A stretch of DNA of 64,000 nt from Hahella chejuensis KCTC 2396 (lineage in GTDB: Bacteria; Pseudomonadota; Gammaproteobacteria; Pseudomonadales; Oleiphilaceae): positions 4,672,581 through 4,736,580 of the forward strand of contig NC_007645.1 in NCBI RefSeq assembly GCF_000012985.1, read 5' to 3'. Position numbers and translations under genes: made by a program. Under the pieces are notes generated by a model. It saw nothing but the letters and a program-made list of their open reading frames with translations, was not told the origin of the DNA and did no database searches. Positions 48,398 through 57,988 of this stretch are shown here, piece after piece. How positions within the stretch are numbered: position 1 is the first letter of the stretch; every line of letters begins with the position of its first letter.

Positions 48398-48473
48398 TGG
48401 TGGGTGGTGCAGGGATCGAACCTGCGACCCTCGCCTTGTAAGGGCGATGCTCTCCCAGCTGAGCTAACCACCC
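48398..48473 (-). tRNA. tRNA-Val (anticodon TAC), copy 1
   Basis: The 76-base tRNA begins GGGTGGTTAGCTCAGC, has anticodon arm CGCCC-TTACAAG-GGCG-like giving TAC, a T arm with GGTTCGATCC, and encoded CCA. It is identical to the copy at 48607-48682 and is transcribed just before tRNA-Asp copy 1. Confidence 0.97.
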
Positions 48474-48509
48474 AGTTCCAGATGAACTGGCTCTTGATTT
48501 AGTAGAAAT

Positions 48510-48586
48510 TGGCGGAGCGGACGGGACTCGAACCCGCGACCCCCGGCGTGACAGGCCGGTATTCTAACCGACTGAACTACCGCTCC
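48510..48586 (-). tRNA. tRNA-Asp (anticodon GTC), copy 2
   Basis: This is an identical second tRNA-Asp, 77 bases with encoded CCA, separated from tRNA-Val copy 1 by 36 bases. Confidence 0.97.
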
Positions 48587-48606
48587 GCGATCTCTATTTC
48601 AGAATT

Positions 48607-48682
48607 TGGTGGGTGGTGCAGGGATCGAACCTGCGACCCTCGCCTTGTAAGGGCGATGCTCTCCCAGCTGAGCTAACCACCC
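48607..48682 (-). tRNA. tRNA-Val (anticodon TAC), copy 2
   Basis: This is an identical second tRNA-Val, 76 bases with encoded CCA. It is the first tRNA of the leftward Val-Asp-Val-Asp array. Confidence 0.97.
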
Positions 48683-48904
48683 CCCACGTCACTCTGAATC
48701 AAGAGGCGCTTCCGAACCAACCCCGCGAACTGCTTGGCTGCCCCGTGAAGACGATGCGCATAGTACTGATCGCCCCAAGGAGTGTCAAGCGCAATGTTTA
48801 AAAAAGTTTTTCTAATTTCTATTTCGCTGCAAAGTCGATCAAAAGCGCCACATTACGGCGCTTATTCGATAGAGAAATAAAGGCCAATCTAGCCAGAAGA
48901 AAAG

Positions 48905-49285
48905 TTAGCGTTGGATCAGCTCGATCATATAGCCGTCAGGATCTTTGACAAACGCAATGACTGTAGTTCCGTGCTTCATTGGGCCCGCTTCCCGAACTAC
49001 CTGCCCGCCTTTTTCACGAATAGCGTCACAGGCTTGATAGGCGTCTTCCACTTCAATAGCGAGGTGACCAAACCCGGAACCCAATTCATACTCAGCAGTG
49101 TCCCAATTATGAGTCAGCTCAATGACGGCGTTTTCTGATTCATCACCATAACCGACAAACGCCAAGGTGAAACGGCCTTCCGGGTAGTCTTTGCGCCGCA
49201 ACAGACGCATACCCAGCACTTCAGTATAAAAACCGATGGAGCGATCCAGGTGGCCGACCCGGATCATCGTATGCAATAGCCTCAT
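48905..49285 (-). CDS. gloA: Lactoylglutathione lyase (glyoxalase I)
   Basis: The 126-residue protein starts [20 protein letters not shown] and has [39 protein letters not shown] and [11 protein letters not shown]. Metal ligands of the GloA family (His in the first motif, Glu in the middle, His in GHLAIE and Glu in MIELI) are present. It converts the methylglyoxal-glutathione adduct to lactoylglutathione. Length is typical of the short nickel-type enzymes. Confidence 0.96.
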   Translation of the reverse strand: MRLLHTMIRVGHLDRSIGFYTEVLGMRLLRRKDYPEGRFTLAFVGYGDESENAVIELTHNWDTAEYELGSGFGHLAIEVEDAYQACDAIREKGGQVVREAGPMKHGTTVIAFVKDPDGYMIELIQR

Positions 49286-49364
49286 GATTTTTCCCCTAAC
49301 AACAGTATGAAAAACGCGGCTACCTTAACATATCCAAACGCTCGATTACTTCGGAGACTCGATC

Positions 49365-49700
49365 TTAAATGTCCCGGCGCGAAGCGCCAGCGTCATTCAC
49401 CCCATGTCGCGCTGCATAAGACTTCTCCTCCAGGCGAGCCGACTCGACATTAGAACGACGACACTCAGGAATGGCTTTATCCGCCAGCGACTGGTTGATG
49501 CTGTCGAAGATATGATGGGCCGAGTCGATACTATGTCGCACCTTAGGCTCCAGCGCCGCACCGATGCGCGTCGCTCCAGCCAGGCCGCCTTTTCCAGTCT
49601 GCAAAGCCTTGTCATAGGCCCTGCTGTATACATCCTTCACACGGTCAACAAAGCCTCTGGTTTTTTGCACTTGATCTTGAAACATGGTCGTTACGCTCAT
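49365..49700 (-). CDS. Hypothetical helical protein, phasin-like in part
   Basis: This 111-residue protein begins MSVTTMFQDQVQKTRGFVDR and continues DVYSRAYDKALQTGKGGLAG, amphipathic helices of the kind seen in phasins and similar surface-coating proteins. The C-terminal third is polar. I cannot assign a family with confidence. It stands alone between gloA and a lipoprotein gene. Confidence 0.6.
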   Translation of the reverse strand: MSVTTMFQDQVQKTRGFVDRVKDVYSRAYDKALQTGKGGLAGATRIGAALEPKVRHSIDSAHHIFDSINQSLADKAIPECRRSNVESARLEEKSYAARHGVNDAGASRRDI

Positions 49701-49929
49701 AGTTCAGTAAGTCCTTTTTCTGTTTCCTGTCCGCCGTTGATTCGCCGCCGCTTACATCCGAAATTAACCGGCTGAAAACCATACCCATATTTCAGAAGCG
49801 CGGCGTCGCCGCTGCTCCTGCTTCAATTGAAGCCCTTACAGTAAATGATAGATGTTAAACCCAGATGTCACCCGATAGAACTGGGTGACAATGCAGATTT
49901 GAAAATTTAATGTGGCTATCGCCCTTTCT

Positions 49930-50787
49930 TCAAAAGGGCCACCACCATGAAGAGCTTTCACTTTCCGCCAGCTGCGCCTCATAGACTTCCTTGCGCTTAT
50001 CCAGCTCATGTTGCATGCGATCCGTCTTCAGCCGCTTGGTCGGCCCGCCGCCGCACATATACATACACCACCACTTATCGGGGCGGTAATAGCCCTGCTC
50101 TTTCAACCGTTCAATTTCTTCTTCACGGGCGACCTCAATTTCTTCCTGCTCCCGCTCAAATGAGTATTCGATATTCTCTTTCACAATAGAGGTGGCGGCA
50201 TGATTCGGCGCGAGGAGATCACTATTCAGAAAGCGGGTCTCCACTATTTCGTTATAGGCGAACTCAGCCGCCACTAATTGCAAATCCCCCTCCGCCCAGG
50301 GAGAGTCAGTTTCGATCTCCGGGTTTGGATCTGGTTTGCTGACTTCAGAGTAGCGCAGGTAATAAATCTTACCCGCATCGACGCTGAGTATCTGATCCGT
50401 CATGTCGCTGAGAGTAAATCCGCCGATGCCTTCAAAGCCCAGCAAGGGCCTGCGCATGGTAATGCGTCGCTCGCCTGGAGCCACCTGCAGCCAAGTGTAA
50501 CTGTTATCACGAAAGTTGAAGTATTGACTGTCATCGACATATACGCTGGGCGACTCGATTTCTTCTGACGCCCAGTCGCTATGCGGCCGATAAAAATATA
50601 TGAGCGCGGAGGACGCACTATCCCACTCCGAGTCTGGAATATGCACGAATTTGGGACCGCTGACCGGGTGCACAAAGGCTCCGACGCTCTTCCCCATGGA
50701 CTGATAAATCTTACATCCACTCATCCCCACCGTCGTCAACAACAGTAGGACAAACGTTTTAAAGCACGAATATCGCTGCATACTCAC
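49930..50787 (-). CDS. DUF2846-like lipoprotein
   Basis: The 285-residue protein has a lipoprotein signal (FVLLLLTTVGMSGC, lipobox Cys about residue 25) and the DUF2846 pattern ALIYFYRPHSDWASEEIESP, then VYVDDSQYFNFRDNSYTWLQ and VAPGERRITMRRP. The C-terminal third is a charged coiled coil with a Cys/Gly patch (WWCMYMCGGGP) and ends in SSSWWWPF. The C-terminal extension is longer than usual. It is probably an envelope protein of unknown role. Confidence 0.75.
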   Translation of the reverse strand: MSMQRYSCFKTFVLLLLTTVGMSGCKIYQSMGKSVGAFVHPVSGPKFVHIPDSEWDSASSALIYFYRPHSDWASEEIESPSVYVDDSQYFNFRDNSYTWLQVAPGERRITMRRPLLGFEGIGGFTLSDMTDQILSVDAGKIYYLRYSEVSKPDPNPEIETDSPWAEGDLQLVAAEFAYNEIVETRFLNSDLLAPNHAATSIVKENIEYSFEREQEEIEVAREEEIERLKEQGYYRPDKWWCMYMCGGGPTKRLKTDRMQHELDKRKEVYEAQLAESESSSWWWPF

Positions 50788-51164
50788 TCCCCCGTTTATA
50801 AGGGCGTCGCTTTCATGACCATTTCACAAATCATGGCTCTTGTTTATTGAGACGGAAGGTTGCGCGTGACTATATCCCTCACTCCCCTCCAGGCTGACAA
50901 CGATTCTAGCAACCGAATGCTCCGCCAGCTGAGAATTGGAGCAAGAATTCGCTACAACGAGTTACTTTGCACTACATTTCTTTACAGTCGGCTATCCAGC
51001 ACCGCCTGCAGCGTCCAACAAGCTGGTTAGATCTTCAGCTGCGCGCAATAAAATAGTACATGACAAAAATTAAGCCGTATTTTGAAACGGCTCCACATTC
51101 CCGTTCCGTTGAGTTGCTACAATCAGTCACAATCAATTATAAAAATGCGCAAGGGTCACTACTC
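50788..51164. other. Divergent intergenic region
   Basis: These 377 bases separate two divergent genes. Near the right end TTGCTA (51114-51119) and TATAAA (51138-51143), 18 bases apart, make a likely promoter for the 51165 gene. I see no RNA gene or other structure in the rest. Confidence 0.45.
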
Positions 51165-51719
51165 ATGAACAACTCGGATGTCCTCTCCACCGCGCCTGAT
51201 CCGCGAGCGGATCGCCTGTTCACTCCGACTTTGGTAGCGCTACTGCTCGGCGCAACTCTGAGCATTTCAGCGGAAGAGCTTCCCTTCGAGGTGGAATGGA
51301 AAGCCCTGGATGAACCTTCCACTGAAGCCAGCGTGCATATCGAACTTGATGATGGGCAAGCGCTCGATATCACCTTCTCCGAGGCGCAAATTAACTACAT
51401 CCCCATCGCGGATACAGTAGAGCGCTCCACGCTGGACTCCATTTCTCTCGCTCTACTCCAAAATCCGCAACTATCGGATATTTTCGTGCCCGGACTATTC
51501 TCTCCGCCAGCGGCGGGCGGCCCCGTTTATGAGGAAGCGCAACGCGCGAGGAATGATGAAAAGGAAGCCGCCCTATACGATCCGAACAAGTTGGCGACGC
51601 TGGAAACTTCCGTGGCGGCGGCGCTACTTTTTCGCCAATATGTGGAAGTAAGAATTGAACCGCAATTTCAAGCGGTGGATTTTGATGCGACCACGATCGT
51701 CAACACACCGCGGCCGTAA
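51165..51719 (+). CDS. Hypothetical exported or membrane-anchored protein
   Basis: From ATG at 51165 the protein starts MNNSDVLSTAPDPRADRLFT and has one hydrophobic segment (PTLVALLLGATLSISA) that may be a signal or anchor, then an acidic domain with ASVHIELDDGQALDITFSEA. It is 184 residues long. I chose this start because a promoter-like pair lies just upstream and the earlier ATG at 51060 precedes it. I recognise no family. Confidence 0.6.
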   Translation: MNNSDVLSTAPDPRADRLFTPTLVALLLGATLSISAEELPFEVEWKALDEPSTEASVHIELDDGQALDITFSEAQINYIPIADTVERSTLDSISLALLQNPQLSDIFVPGLFSPPAAGGPVYEEAQRARNDEKEAALYDPNKLATLETSVAAALLFRQYVEVRIEPQFQAVDFDATTIVNTPRP

Positions 51720-51751
51720 GAGAATAGAAGAGATGTTCTTGAGTTTCAGAA

Positions 51752-51774
51752 GCGCCTAAGCCTCACTTAGGCGC
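51752..51774. terminator. Hairpin between convergent genes
   Basis: GCGCCTAAG (51752-51760) and CTTAGGCGC (51766-51774) pair perfectly around CCTCA, between two convergent stops. There is no strong T-run on either strand, so termination efficiency is uncertain. Confidence 0.55.
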
Positions 51775-51786
51775 AAAATCGCAGAG

Positions 51787-52683
51787 TTATTTCTGCATGG
51801 CCTTCAATTGCAGCCCAATCTCGTTCATACGACGGTCCAGCTCAACATAGCGTTGCACCAGTTGATTGCGCGTAGCGTCGATAGCGCTGACTTTCTTCTC
51901 AAGCTCCTTAAGATTGCCGTCCAGATTCTGTTCATTCATTTTACCGACCATACGCTCAAGCTTGGCGACAGCTACTGTTTGCTCAGATATAGATTTCTCC
52001 AGCTTGTCGGAACTTTGCTTCAGAAGTTGCGCCAACTCCGTCTGTTTCCTCTCCAGCGCATCATCGGTGCGCCCCATATCATCCGTCAGCGCGGAAATCT
52101 GCAACGCCTGCGCTTCCTGGGACTTGCCAAGATTCTCGCCGATAACCGTCAGGCCATTTATCTCACCGCTTAACGCCTTAATCCGTTCTTGCGCCTGTTT
52201 GAAGTCGCCCTGAAGAGCGGTCAACGCCTTCTGGTTGTCTTCAATCAACTGCTTATTGCGCTTGTTGGACACATCCCACAGCTTGCGAATTTCAGAGTCC
52301 AGCGTCTTCAGCTCCCTGGCCATTTCATTGCCGCTTTGCGCCATTGTGGCGTCGGTCTGATTGATCTGCCCTTCGAGACGAGCGGTCACCAGCTTACTTT
52401 GGGATATGTACTGAGTCGCCTGCTCCAGTTGGTTCTGCAGCGACAGAATGGTTTGTTGCTGATTTTTGACCTGCCAATATCCGATAAGCGCAAAAGTCAG
52501 CACCAGAATGAATACAAAGACGATCGCCCATTGCGCAGGGCGGGACAGTCTGACATAAGCCTCCACCGGGGCCTCCGCAACCGGCGCAGCCTTCTTGGGC
52601 TCAGCAGGTCTCGTCGCAGGCGCTTTATGGCGCTGTGATTGAAATCGATCAACCTCGTCTTTCTCGGGCTTAATTGTCTCCAT
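51787..52683 (-). CDS. Membrane-anchored coiled-coil protein
   Basis: The 298-residue protein has a charged, proline- and alanine-rich cytoplasmic N-terminus, one membrane segment at about 50-70 (AQWAIVFVFILVLTFALIGY) and a long coiled coil through the C-terminus. Similar genes lie beside purEK in other gammaproteobacteria and are sometimes called ATPases, though no nucleotide-binding motif is present. A structural envelope role is plausible. It is divergent from purE. Confidence 0.78.
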   Translation of the reverse strand: METIKPEKDEVDRFQSQRHKAPATRPAEPKKAAPVAEAPVEAYVRLSRPAQWAIVFVFILVLTFALIGYWQVKNQQQTILSLQNQLEQATQYISQSKLVTARLEGQINQTDATMAQSGNEMARELKTLDSEIRKLWDVSNKRNKQLIEDNQKALTALQGDFKQAQERIKALSGEINGLTVIGENLGKSQEAQALQISALTDDMGRTDDALERKQTELAQLLKQSSDKLEKSISEQTVAVAKLERMVGKMNEQNLDGNLKELEKKVSAIDATRNQLVQRYVELDRRMNEIGLQLKAMQK

Positions 52684-53069
52684 GTATCCTCGCTAGTGGA
52701 CTGTATTTATATAGTGTATCGGCAAACGCCCGATTCTGCGCGGTTGCGCCATGGCATTTTAGACAATGCCGAAGTTTCCGTACACGCGCCCTTATCCAGC
52801 TTTACATCCAACTCAACAATATTTGCGGCAGAACAGGCATGAAGCAACCCGCTATTATTCCGTTTTTCCCGAGCCAGATAAAGGCTCCTCGCGCGCCTGA
52901 ACGCCAAGGCCCTGCAACGAGAGCCGGCAAGGGCCGCTTTCGTTTGCATCCCATTAACCGACTCACTAAACTATGCGCCTCTTTTTTAAACAGTATGCCT
53001 CGACCACCCGCAAATTCGCGCCCCATAGGCGAATTTAACCAATAATGACAGGGTTACTAAGGAGAAATC
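52684..53069. other. Divergent intergenic region upstream of purE
   Basis: No gene is supported in these 386 bases. A short inverted repeat GGCATT/AATGCC (about 52752-52769) lies in the middle and an AAGGAG ribosome binding site precedes purE. No purine riboswitch core or clear PurR-type palindrome was recognised. Confidence 0.4.
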
Positions 53070-53561
53070 ATGCAGCCTTTAGTTGGCATTATTATGGGCT
53101 CCAAATCCGACTGGCCTACCATGGAGCACGCCGCCGAAATTCTCGACAAACTGGGCGTTCCCTATGAAGTGCAAGTCGTTTCCGCTCACCGCACGCCGGA
53201 CCTGCTGTTTGACTACGCCAAGTCCGCCGAAGGCAGAGGCATCAAGATAATTATCGCCGGAGCTGGAGGCGCCGCCCACTTGCCCGGTATGGCCGCGTCA
53301 CAGACCCCTATCCCCGTACTGGGCGTTCCCGTGCAATCCAAGACGCTGAATGGTCTAGACTCTTTATTGTCCATCGTACAAATGCCCGGAGGCGTCCCTG
53401 TCGGCGCACTGGCGATCGGCAAAGCCGGGGCCACCAACGCAGGACTTATGGCGGCTCAGATCCTGGGCTTGCAGGACAGCAAAATCATGGACGCCGTCAA
53501 AGCGTTCCGCAAGCAGCAGACAGACACTGTTCTCAGCAACGCTGATCCAAGGCAATCATGA
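53070..53561 (+). CDS. purE: 5-(Carboxyamino)imidazole ribonucleotide mutase
   Basis: The 163-residue protein has [35 protein letters not shown] and [19 protein letters not shown], the PurE class I signature with the catalytic His. It moves the carboxylate from N5-CAIR to C4 in purine synthesis. It is followed by purK with an ATGA overlap. Confidence 0.97.
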   Translation: MQPLVGIIMGSKSDWPTMEHAAEILDKLGVPYEVQVVSAHRTPDLLFDYAKSAEGRGIKIIIAGAGGAAHLPGMAASQTPIPVLGVPVQSKTLNGLDSLLSIVQMPGGVPVGALAIGKAGATNAGLMAAQILGLQDSKIMDAVKAFRKQQTDTVLSNADPRQS

Positions 53562-54685
53562 AAAGAATCGGCATTCTCGGAGCCGGCCAACTTGGCCGCA
53601 TGATGGCGCTGGCGGGTATGCCGCTGGGCTTTGAATTTGCGCTCTACGATACCTCCGGGGCCCCGTCTGCGGGCCTTGGAACGATTTTCAGCGACCCTGA
53701 CAACACTCAGTCAGAACTGGATCGCTTCCTCGACTTCGTCGATGTAGTGACTTACGAGTTTGAGCATCTGCCCCTCGATTTGGCGCAAAATATCGCCGCT
53801 CGCAAGCCGCTCTACCCGGAAGTGGAGGCGCTGCGCGTGTGTCAGAACAGAGAGCACGAAAAGGCGCTGTTTACTCAATTGGGCATCCCTACTCCCAAGT
53901 ATCGTCTGGTGAACAGCCCGAAAGAGTTGGCTGAAGCCGCCCGCGAACTGGGAACCCCGGTCGTGGCGAAGTCCATTACTGAGGGCTACGACGGCAAAGG
54001 CCAGGCCGTCCTCAAGTCCGCCGCAGAGGCGGAGGCAGCCTGGAACAACATCGGACACCCCCGGTTGATCGTCGAATCCTTCGTCAATTTCTCCCGGGAA
54101 ATATCCATCATCGCCGCCCGGAGCAGCACTGGCGAAACCGTCACCTACCCTTTGGCGGAAAATATTCACCATGGCGGCATTCTGCGCTACACCATCGCCC
54201 CCGCGCCGCGCATTAGCGCCGAGCTGGCGCAGAAAGCAGCCGAATACATCGAAACATTGATGGCGCACCTGTCCTATGTGGGCGTCCTGGCGCTGGAGCT
54301 CTTTGAAACGCCCGACGGCCTCTTGGCCAATGAAATGGCGCCACGGGTCCATAACTCCGGTCACTGGTCCATGAATGGGGCGCATACAGGACAGTTTGAA
54401 AATCATCTGCGCGCCGTCGCCGGCTTGCCTTTGGGCGACACTCAGCCTGTCGGAGTCAGTTGTATGATCAACCTGATTGGTCGTCACGCAGACCGCGACA
54501 GCGTATTGACGCTCAGCGACACGCATCTGCACCTGTATGGAAAAGAAGAGCGCGCCGGCCGCAAACTCGGGCATATCAACATTGTCGCGGAAGACTACAA
54601 AGCGTTGATCGCCAAAGTGGAAAAGTGTCTTCCCTTCGTGCCGGAGCATACGCCTTTCACTTCGTCGCTGGCTCACTTTGACTAA
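53558..54685 (+). CDS. purK: 5-(Carboxyamino)imidazole ribonucleotide synthase
   Basis: The 375-residue ATP-grasp enzyme starts [20 protein letters not shown] and has [20 protein letters not shown] and [20 protein letters not shown]. It carboxylates AIR with ATP and bicarbonate. The start overlaps the purE stop by four bases, so translation is coupled. A GGCCCAT/ATGGGCC hairpin (54695-54712) follows the stop. Confidence 0.97.
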   Translation: MKRIGILGAGQLGRMMALAGMPLGFEFALYDTSGAPSAGLGTIFSDPDNTQSELDRFLDFVDVVTYEFEHLPLDLAQNIAARKPLYPEVEALRVCQNREHEKALFTQLGIPTPKYRLVNSPKELAEAARELGTPVVAKSITEGYDGKGQAVLKSAAEAEAAWNNIGHPRLIVESFVNFSREISIIAARSSTGETVTYPLAENIHHGGILRYTIAPAPRISAELAQKAAEYIETLMAHLSYVGVLALELFETPDGLLANEMAPRVHNSGHWSMNGAHTGQFENHLRAVAGLPLGDTQPVGVSCMINLIGRHADRDSVLTLSDTHLHLYGKEERAGRKLGHINIVAEDYKALIAKVEKCLPFVPEHTPFTSSLAHFD

Positions 54686-55043
54686 CGTTTTACCGGCCCA
54701 TTTCCATGGGCCGACGCCCCAACAAGCCGCCTGTATTTCTTATAATCAACTGCCCCCGCCACTCGCCTAGCTTATTAATTTTATTAATAAGTCTGATAAA
54801 TAATCTTGAAAAACCCTTGATAGCACTCCATATATGCGGGTGATATCATTCTGCGCGATCAAACAAAAGAATTCTGTCGGTCGTCATCTGGCTGGCATCA
54901 ATACCCAGGGTGATACTGTGATGACCCTGAGCCTGCAGGCTGAATTTCCGGAGATTCGGATCTATCTCTTCTTACTCAGTCTGTATACTCTAGAATCAGA
55001 GACTTACACGGGATTACACACTTAAAAAGACGGAGAAAATCTC
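54686..55043. other. Intergenic region between purK and sodB
   Basis: These 358 bases hold the purK hairpin, a perfect inverted repeat CTTATTAAT-TTT-ATTAATAAG (54771-54791) of unknown use, and the sodB promoter area with TATACT near 54983-54988. The repeat could be an operator. I recognise no Fur box here. Confidence 0.45.
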
Positions 55044-55628
55044 ATGGCATTTGAACTTCCTGCTCTCCCTTACGAAAAGAATGCGCTTGCGCCGCACATT
55101 TCCGAAGAAACTATTGAATACCACTACGGTAAACACCACAAAACTTACGTCGATAAGTTGAACGGTCTGGTTCCCGGAACTGAATACGAAGGGAAGTCTC
55201 TGGAAGAGATTATCGTGGCTTCCAAGAGCGGCCCCGTTTTCAATAACGCCGCCCAGATCTGGAACCACACTTTCTACTGGCACTGCCTGAGCCCGAATGG
55301 CGGCGGCGAACCTACTGGCGAGCTGGCTGACGCCATCAACAAAACTTTCGGCTCCTTCGAAAGCTTCAAAACTCAATTCACTGACAAAGCCGTTAACAAC
55401 TTTGGCTCGGCTTGGACCTGGCTGGTTAAAAACGCCGACGGTTCACTGGAAATCTTCAACACCAGCAACGCAGGCACGCCAATGACTGACGGCAAAACCG
55501 CACTGCTGACCGTTGACGTTTGGGAGCACGCTTACTACATCGACTACAGAAACGTTCGTCCTAACTACATGAACGCATTCTGGAATCTGGTGAACTGGGA
55601 TTTCGTCGCCAAAAACCTGGCCGCTTAA
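55044..55628 (+). CDS. sodB: Superoxide dismutase [Fe]
   Basis: The 194-residue protein starts MAFELPALPYEKNALAPHIS. The metal ligands are His27 (EYHYGKHH), His in IWNHTFYWHC, and Asp and His in VDVWEHAYYIDYRN. AAQIWNHTFYWHC with Gln before the second ligand region marks the Fe type. It removes superoxide in the cytoplasm. In many bacteria sodB mRNA is a target of iron-stress sRNAs, which makes the candidate sRNA at 38107 relevant. Confidence 0.96.
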   Translation: MAFELPALPYEKNALAPHISEETIEYHYGKHHKTYVDKLNGLVPGTEYEGKSLEEIIVASKSGPVFNNAAQIWNHTFYWHCLSPNGGGEPTGELADAINKTFGSFESFKTQFTDKAVNNFGSAWTWLVKNADGSLEIFNTSNAGTPMTDGKTALLTVDVWEHAYYIDYRNVRPNYMNAFWNLVNWDFVAKNLAA

Positions 55629-55802
55629 TCCGTTCCAACGTCGGGGCCCCCGCGCCCCGGCGTGACTTCTCCCCCGCCACTATCCCGCGCCTTATTCCGC
55701 CTGCAACCAAGTCTGTTTCTCTACGCCCCTCTCGACCCAAACGCCTATGCTGTTACTTTGTCCCGTATATAACTACACTTTCTATAGCAGGGGATAATAA
55801 GA

Positions 55803-57905
55803 TTGACACAAACACCACCGCCGGCGTCGAAGCACTCAATCAGCATGGTTCAAGAAAAGCAAAACGCTCCAGTAAAATGGCGACATAGCCTGTCCGCCAA
55901 ATTAATGAACTGGGTGTTGTTTACCGCGCTGGCGGTAGGCGTTTTACTCAGCATTGGTCAGATTATTTTCGAATCCATGCGCGCAGTAGAAGAAATGGAC
56001 AACGAGGCCAGACAGACCCTGGCCATTGTGCGCGACCCGGCCACTCAGGCGGTTTACAGTATCGATCCGGACTTGGCGCAGCAGGTTCTGGAAGGCCTGT
56101 TCGAAAAGCCATCCATCCGCTATGCGGCTATCTCTCACCCCAATCAGACCACTCTGGCCGAGCTATCCAAACCCCTGCTGGAAACTCAAAGTCGCTGGAT
56201 GACCGACGCCATTTTCGGCAAGGAGCGCGAGTACGCCATCTCTTTGTTTCGCCCAACTCCACAGCCAACCTACTATGGCGAGCTGAAAATCGTCGTAGAC
56301 ACCGCCCCTAAGTCAGCGCTGTTTTTCGAGCGCTCCATACTGATTTTCATGACCGGCCTCCTGCGCGCCCTGCTCTTGGCGTTTGTCCTGCATCTGGTCT
56401 ACCACTTCCTGTTGACCGCGCCGCTTAAAGCTATCATCAATTCATTGCTGCGCATCAACCCTGCTGAGCCTGGATTACAGTCACTCCCGGTGCCCCGCCA
56501 ACATGAAAAAGACGAATTGGGCAGTTGGGTGCGAGCCGCCAACAGCCTTTTGCAGTCCATAGAGGAGCACCAACAAAAGCGCCAGGCGGCGGAAGCGCGA
56601 ATCATTAAGCTATCCCAGTACGATTCCCTCACCGGCTTGCCGACGCGATCTCTGTTCACTAACTACATTGCCGCAGCGGTGGATGACTCCGAAGCGTTAA
56701 ACCAGAAATTCGCGGTTTTTTGCGTCGGCATTGACGACTTCAAGTCGATCAACGAGCAACTGGGCTACAGCCAGGGAGACAAGCTGTTACAGGCCTTCGC
56801 CGAGAGACTGCTGTCGCAGCGGGACGGCGTGCATACGGTCTGCCGACTTGGCGGCGATCAATTCGCCCTGATCCTGTTTAATGTCAGCAGCAGTTACCGG
56901 GTGGCGGCTTTTGCCGAGTCACTGCTACGGGAAATCAGCCGTCCGTTTGAGATAGAGGAGCAACTAACCCCCGTATCCTGCACCATCGGCATCGCTATTT
57001 ACCCTGACGACGCCCGCGATGCGGAGAAGATTCTACAAAAGGCCGAGCAAACCATGATGTTGGCCAAGTCTGTCGCCAACAATCACTTTCAGTTCTACGT
57101 CGCCAGCCTCGACAGCGAAATCCGTGAACGTAAAAAACTGGAGAAAGATCTCTCCAAGGCCATACAAAACGACGAACTGTTCCTGGTGTATCAGCCGCAA
57201 ATAGACCTGAACTCGAAGCAGGTTGTGGGCTGCGAAGCGCTGCTACGCTGGCGCCACCCCGAACGCGGCCTGGTGCCTCCTGATGTATTCATTCCCATTG
57301 CAGAGGCCAATGAAACTATCCTTGAAATCGGCGACTGGGTGCTGCACGAGGCCTGCGCTCAGGTTAATCAGTGGCGCAACCAGGGTTTCAACATCAAAGT
57401 GGCTATAAACCTGTCCGCTAACCAGCTCAGGCAGAAAGAGTTTGCGCCTCATGTCCTGAAAATCATTGAAAGCCGCCAAATTCCCACCTCGCTGATTGAG
57501 CTTGAAGTGACGGAAACCAGCTTCATGGAGAACCTGAATCAGGCCATCACTTCCCTGCGCCACCTGAGCGAATTCGGCATTCAGTGCGCCGTGGATGATT
57601 TCGGCACCGGCTATTCATCGCTCAGTTACCTGAAGCAACTGCCTATCCGCAAGATCAAAATCGACAAACAGTTTGTCCGCGACCTGATGAAAGACGAAGA
57701 CGACACCCAAATCGTGCACGCCATCATCCAGCTGGGTAAAAGTCTGCGTCTGGATGTCATCGCCGAAGGCGTGGAGACGCCTCGACAAGAACGCTTCCTG
57801 AAACATGACGGCTGCACGCTGGCGCAGGGCTACTATTACAGCAAGCCGGTGCCGCCGGACGAGCTCATCGAGTTCATGAAAGTCAGTCACGCGCCGCAAA
57901 CCTGA
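55803..57905 (+). CDS. GGDEF/EAL-domain protein, probable c-di-GMP phosphodiesterase
   Basis: The 700-residue membrane protein has two hydrophobic segments (about 35-58 and 180-205) around a periplasmic sensor domain, a HAMP-like linker, a GGDEF domain with GGDQF (about 350-354) and an EAL domain with CEALLRWRHP (about 476). The Glu to Gln change in GGDEF should abolish cyclase activity. EAL motifs NLSANQ, ELEVTETSFM, DDFGTGYSSL and VIAEGVET are intact, so it probably degrades c-di-GMP. A TTG start at 55803 has AGGGGA upstream; an ATG at 55845 is possible. Confidence 0.9.
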   Translation: MTQTPPPASKHSISMVQEKQNAPVKWRHSLSAKLMNWVLFTALAVGVLLSIGQIIFESMRAVEEMDNEARQTLAIVRDPATQAVYSIDPDLAQQVLEGLFEKPSIRYAAISHPNQTTLAELSKPLLETQSRWMTDAIFGKEREYAISLFRPTPQPTYYGELKIVVDTAPKSALFFERSILIFMTGLLRALLLAFVLHLVYHFLLTAPLKAIINSLLRINPAEPGLQSLPVPRQHEKDELGSWVRAANSLLQSIEEHQQKRQAAEARIIKLSQYDSLTGLPTRSLFTNYIAAAVDDSEALNQKFAVFCVGIDDFKSINEQLGYSQGDKLLQAFAERLLSQRDGVHTVCRLGGDQFALILFNVSSSYRVAAFAESLLREISRPFEIEEQLTPVSCTIGIAIYPDDARDAEKILQKAEQTMMLAKSVANNHFQFYVASLDSEIRERKKLEKDLSKAIQNDELFLVYQPQIDLNSKQVVGCEALLRWRHPERGLVPPDVFIPIAEANETILEIGDWVLHEACAQVNQWRNQGFNIKVAINLSANQLRQKEFAPHVLKIIESRQIPTSLIELEVTETSFMENLNQAITSLRHLSEFGIQCAVDDFGTGYSSLSYLKQLPIRKIKIDKQFVRDLMKDEDDTQIVHAIIQLGKSLRLDVIAEGVETPRQERFLKHDGCTLAQGYYYSKPVPPDELIEFMKVSHAPQT

Positions 57906-57988
57906 CCGCCGAGGACGCACGCCAGGGTGGAACTTGCGTAACGCCCTCATTTAACATGCGGAAAACAATTTTCCATGGGAGCCTATCA

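Noticed and set aside
52902-52950. PurR-type operator upstream of purE.
   Set aside because: Only a CGTTTGC half-site is visible and no palindrome. Many non-enteric gammaproteobacteria lack PurR.
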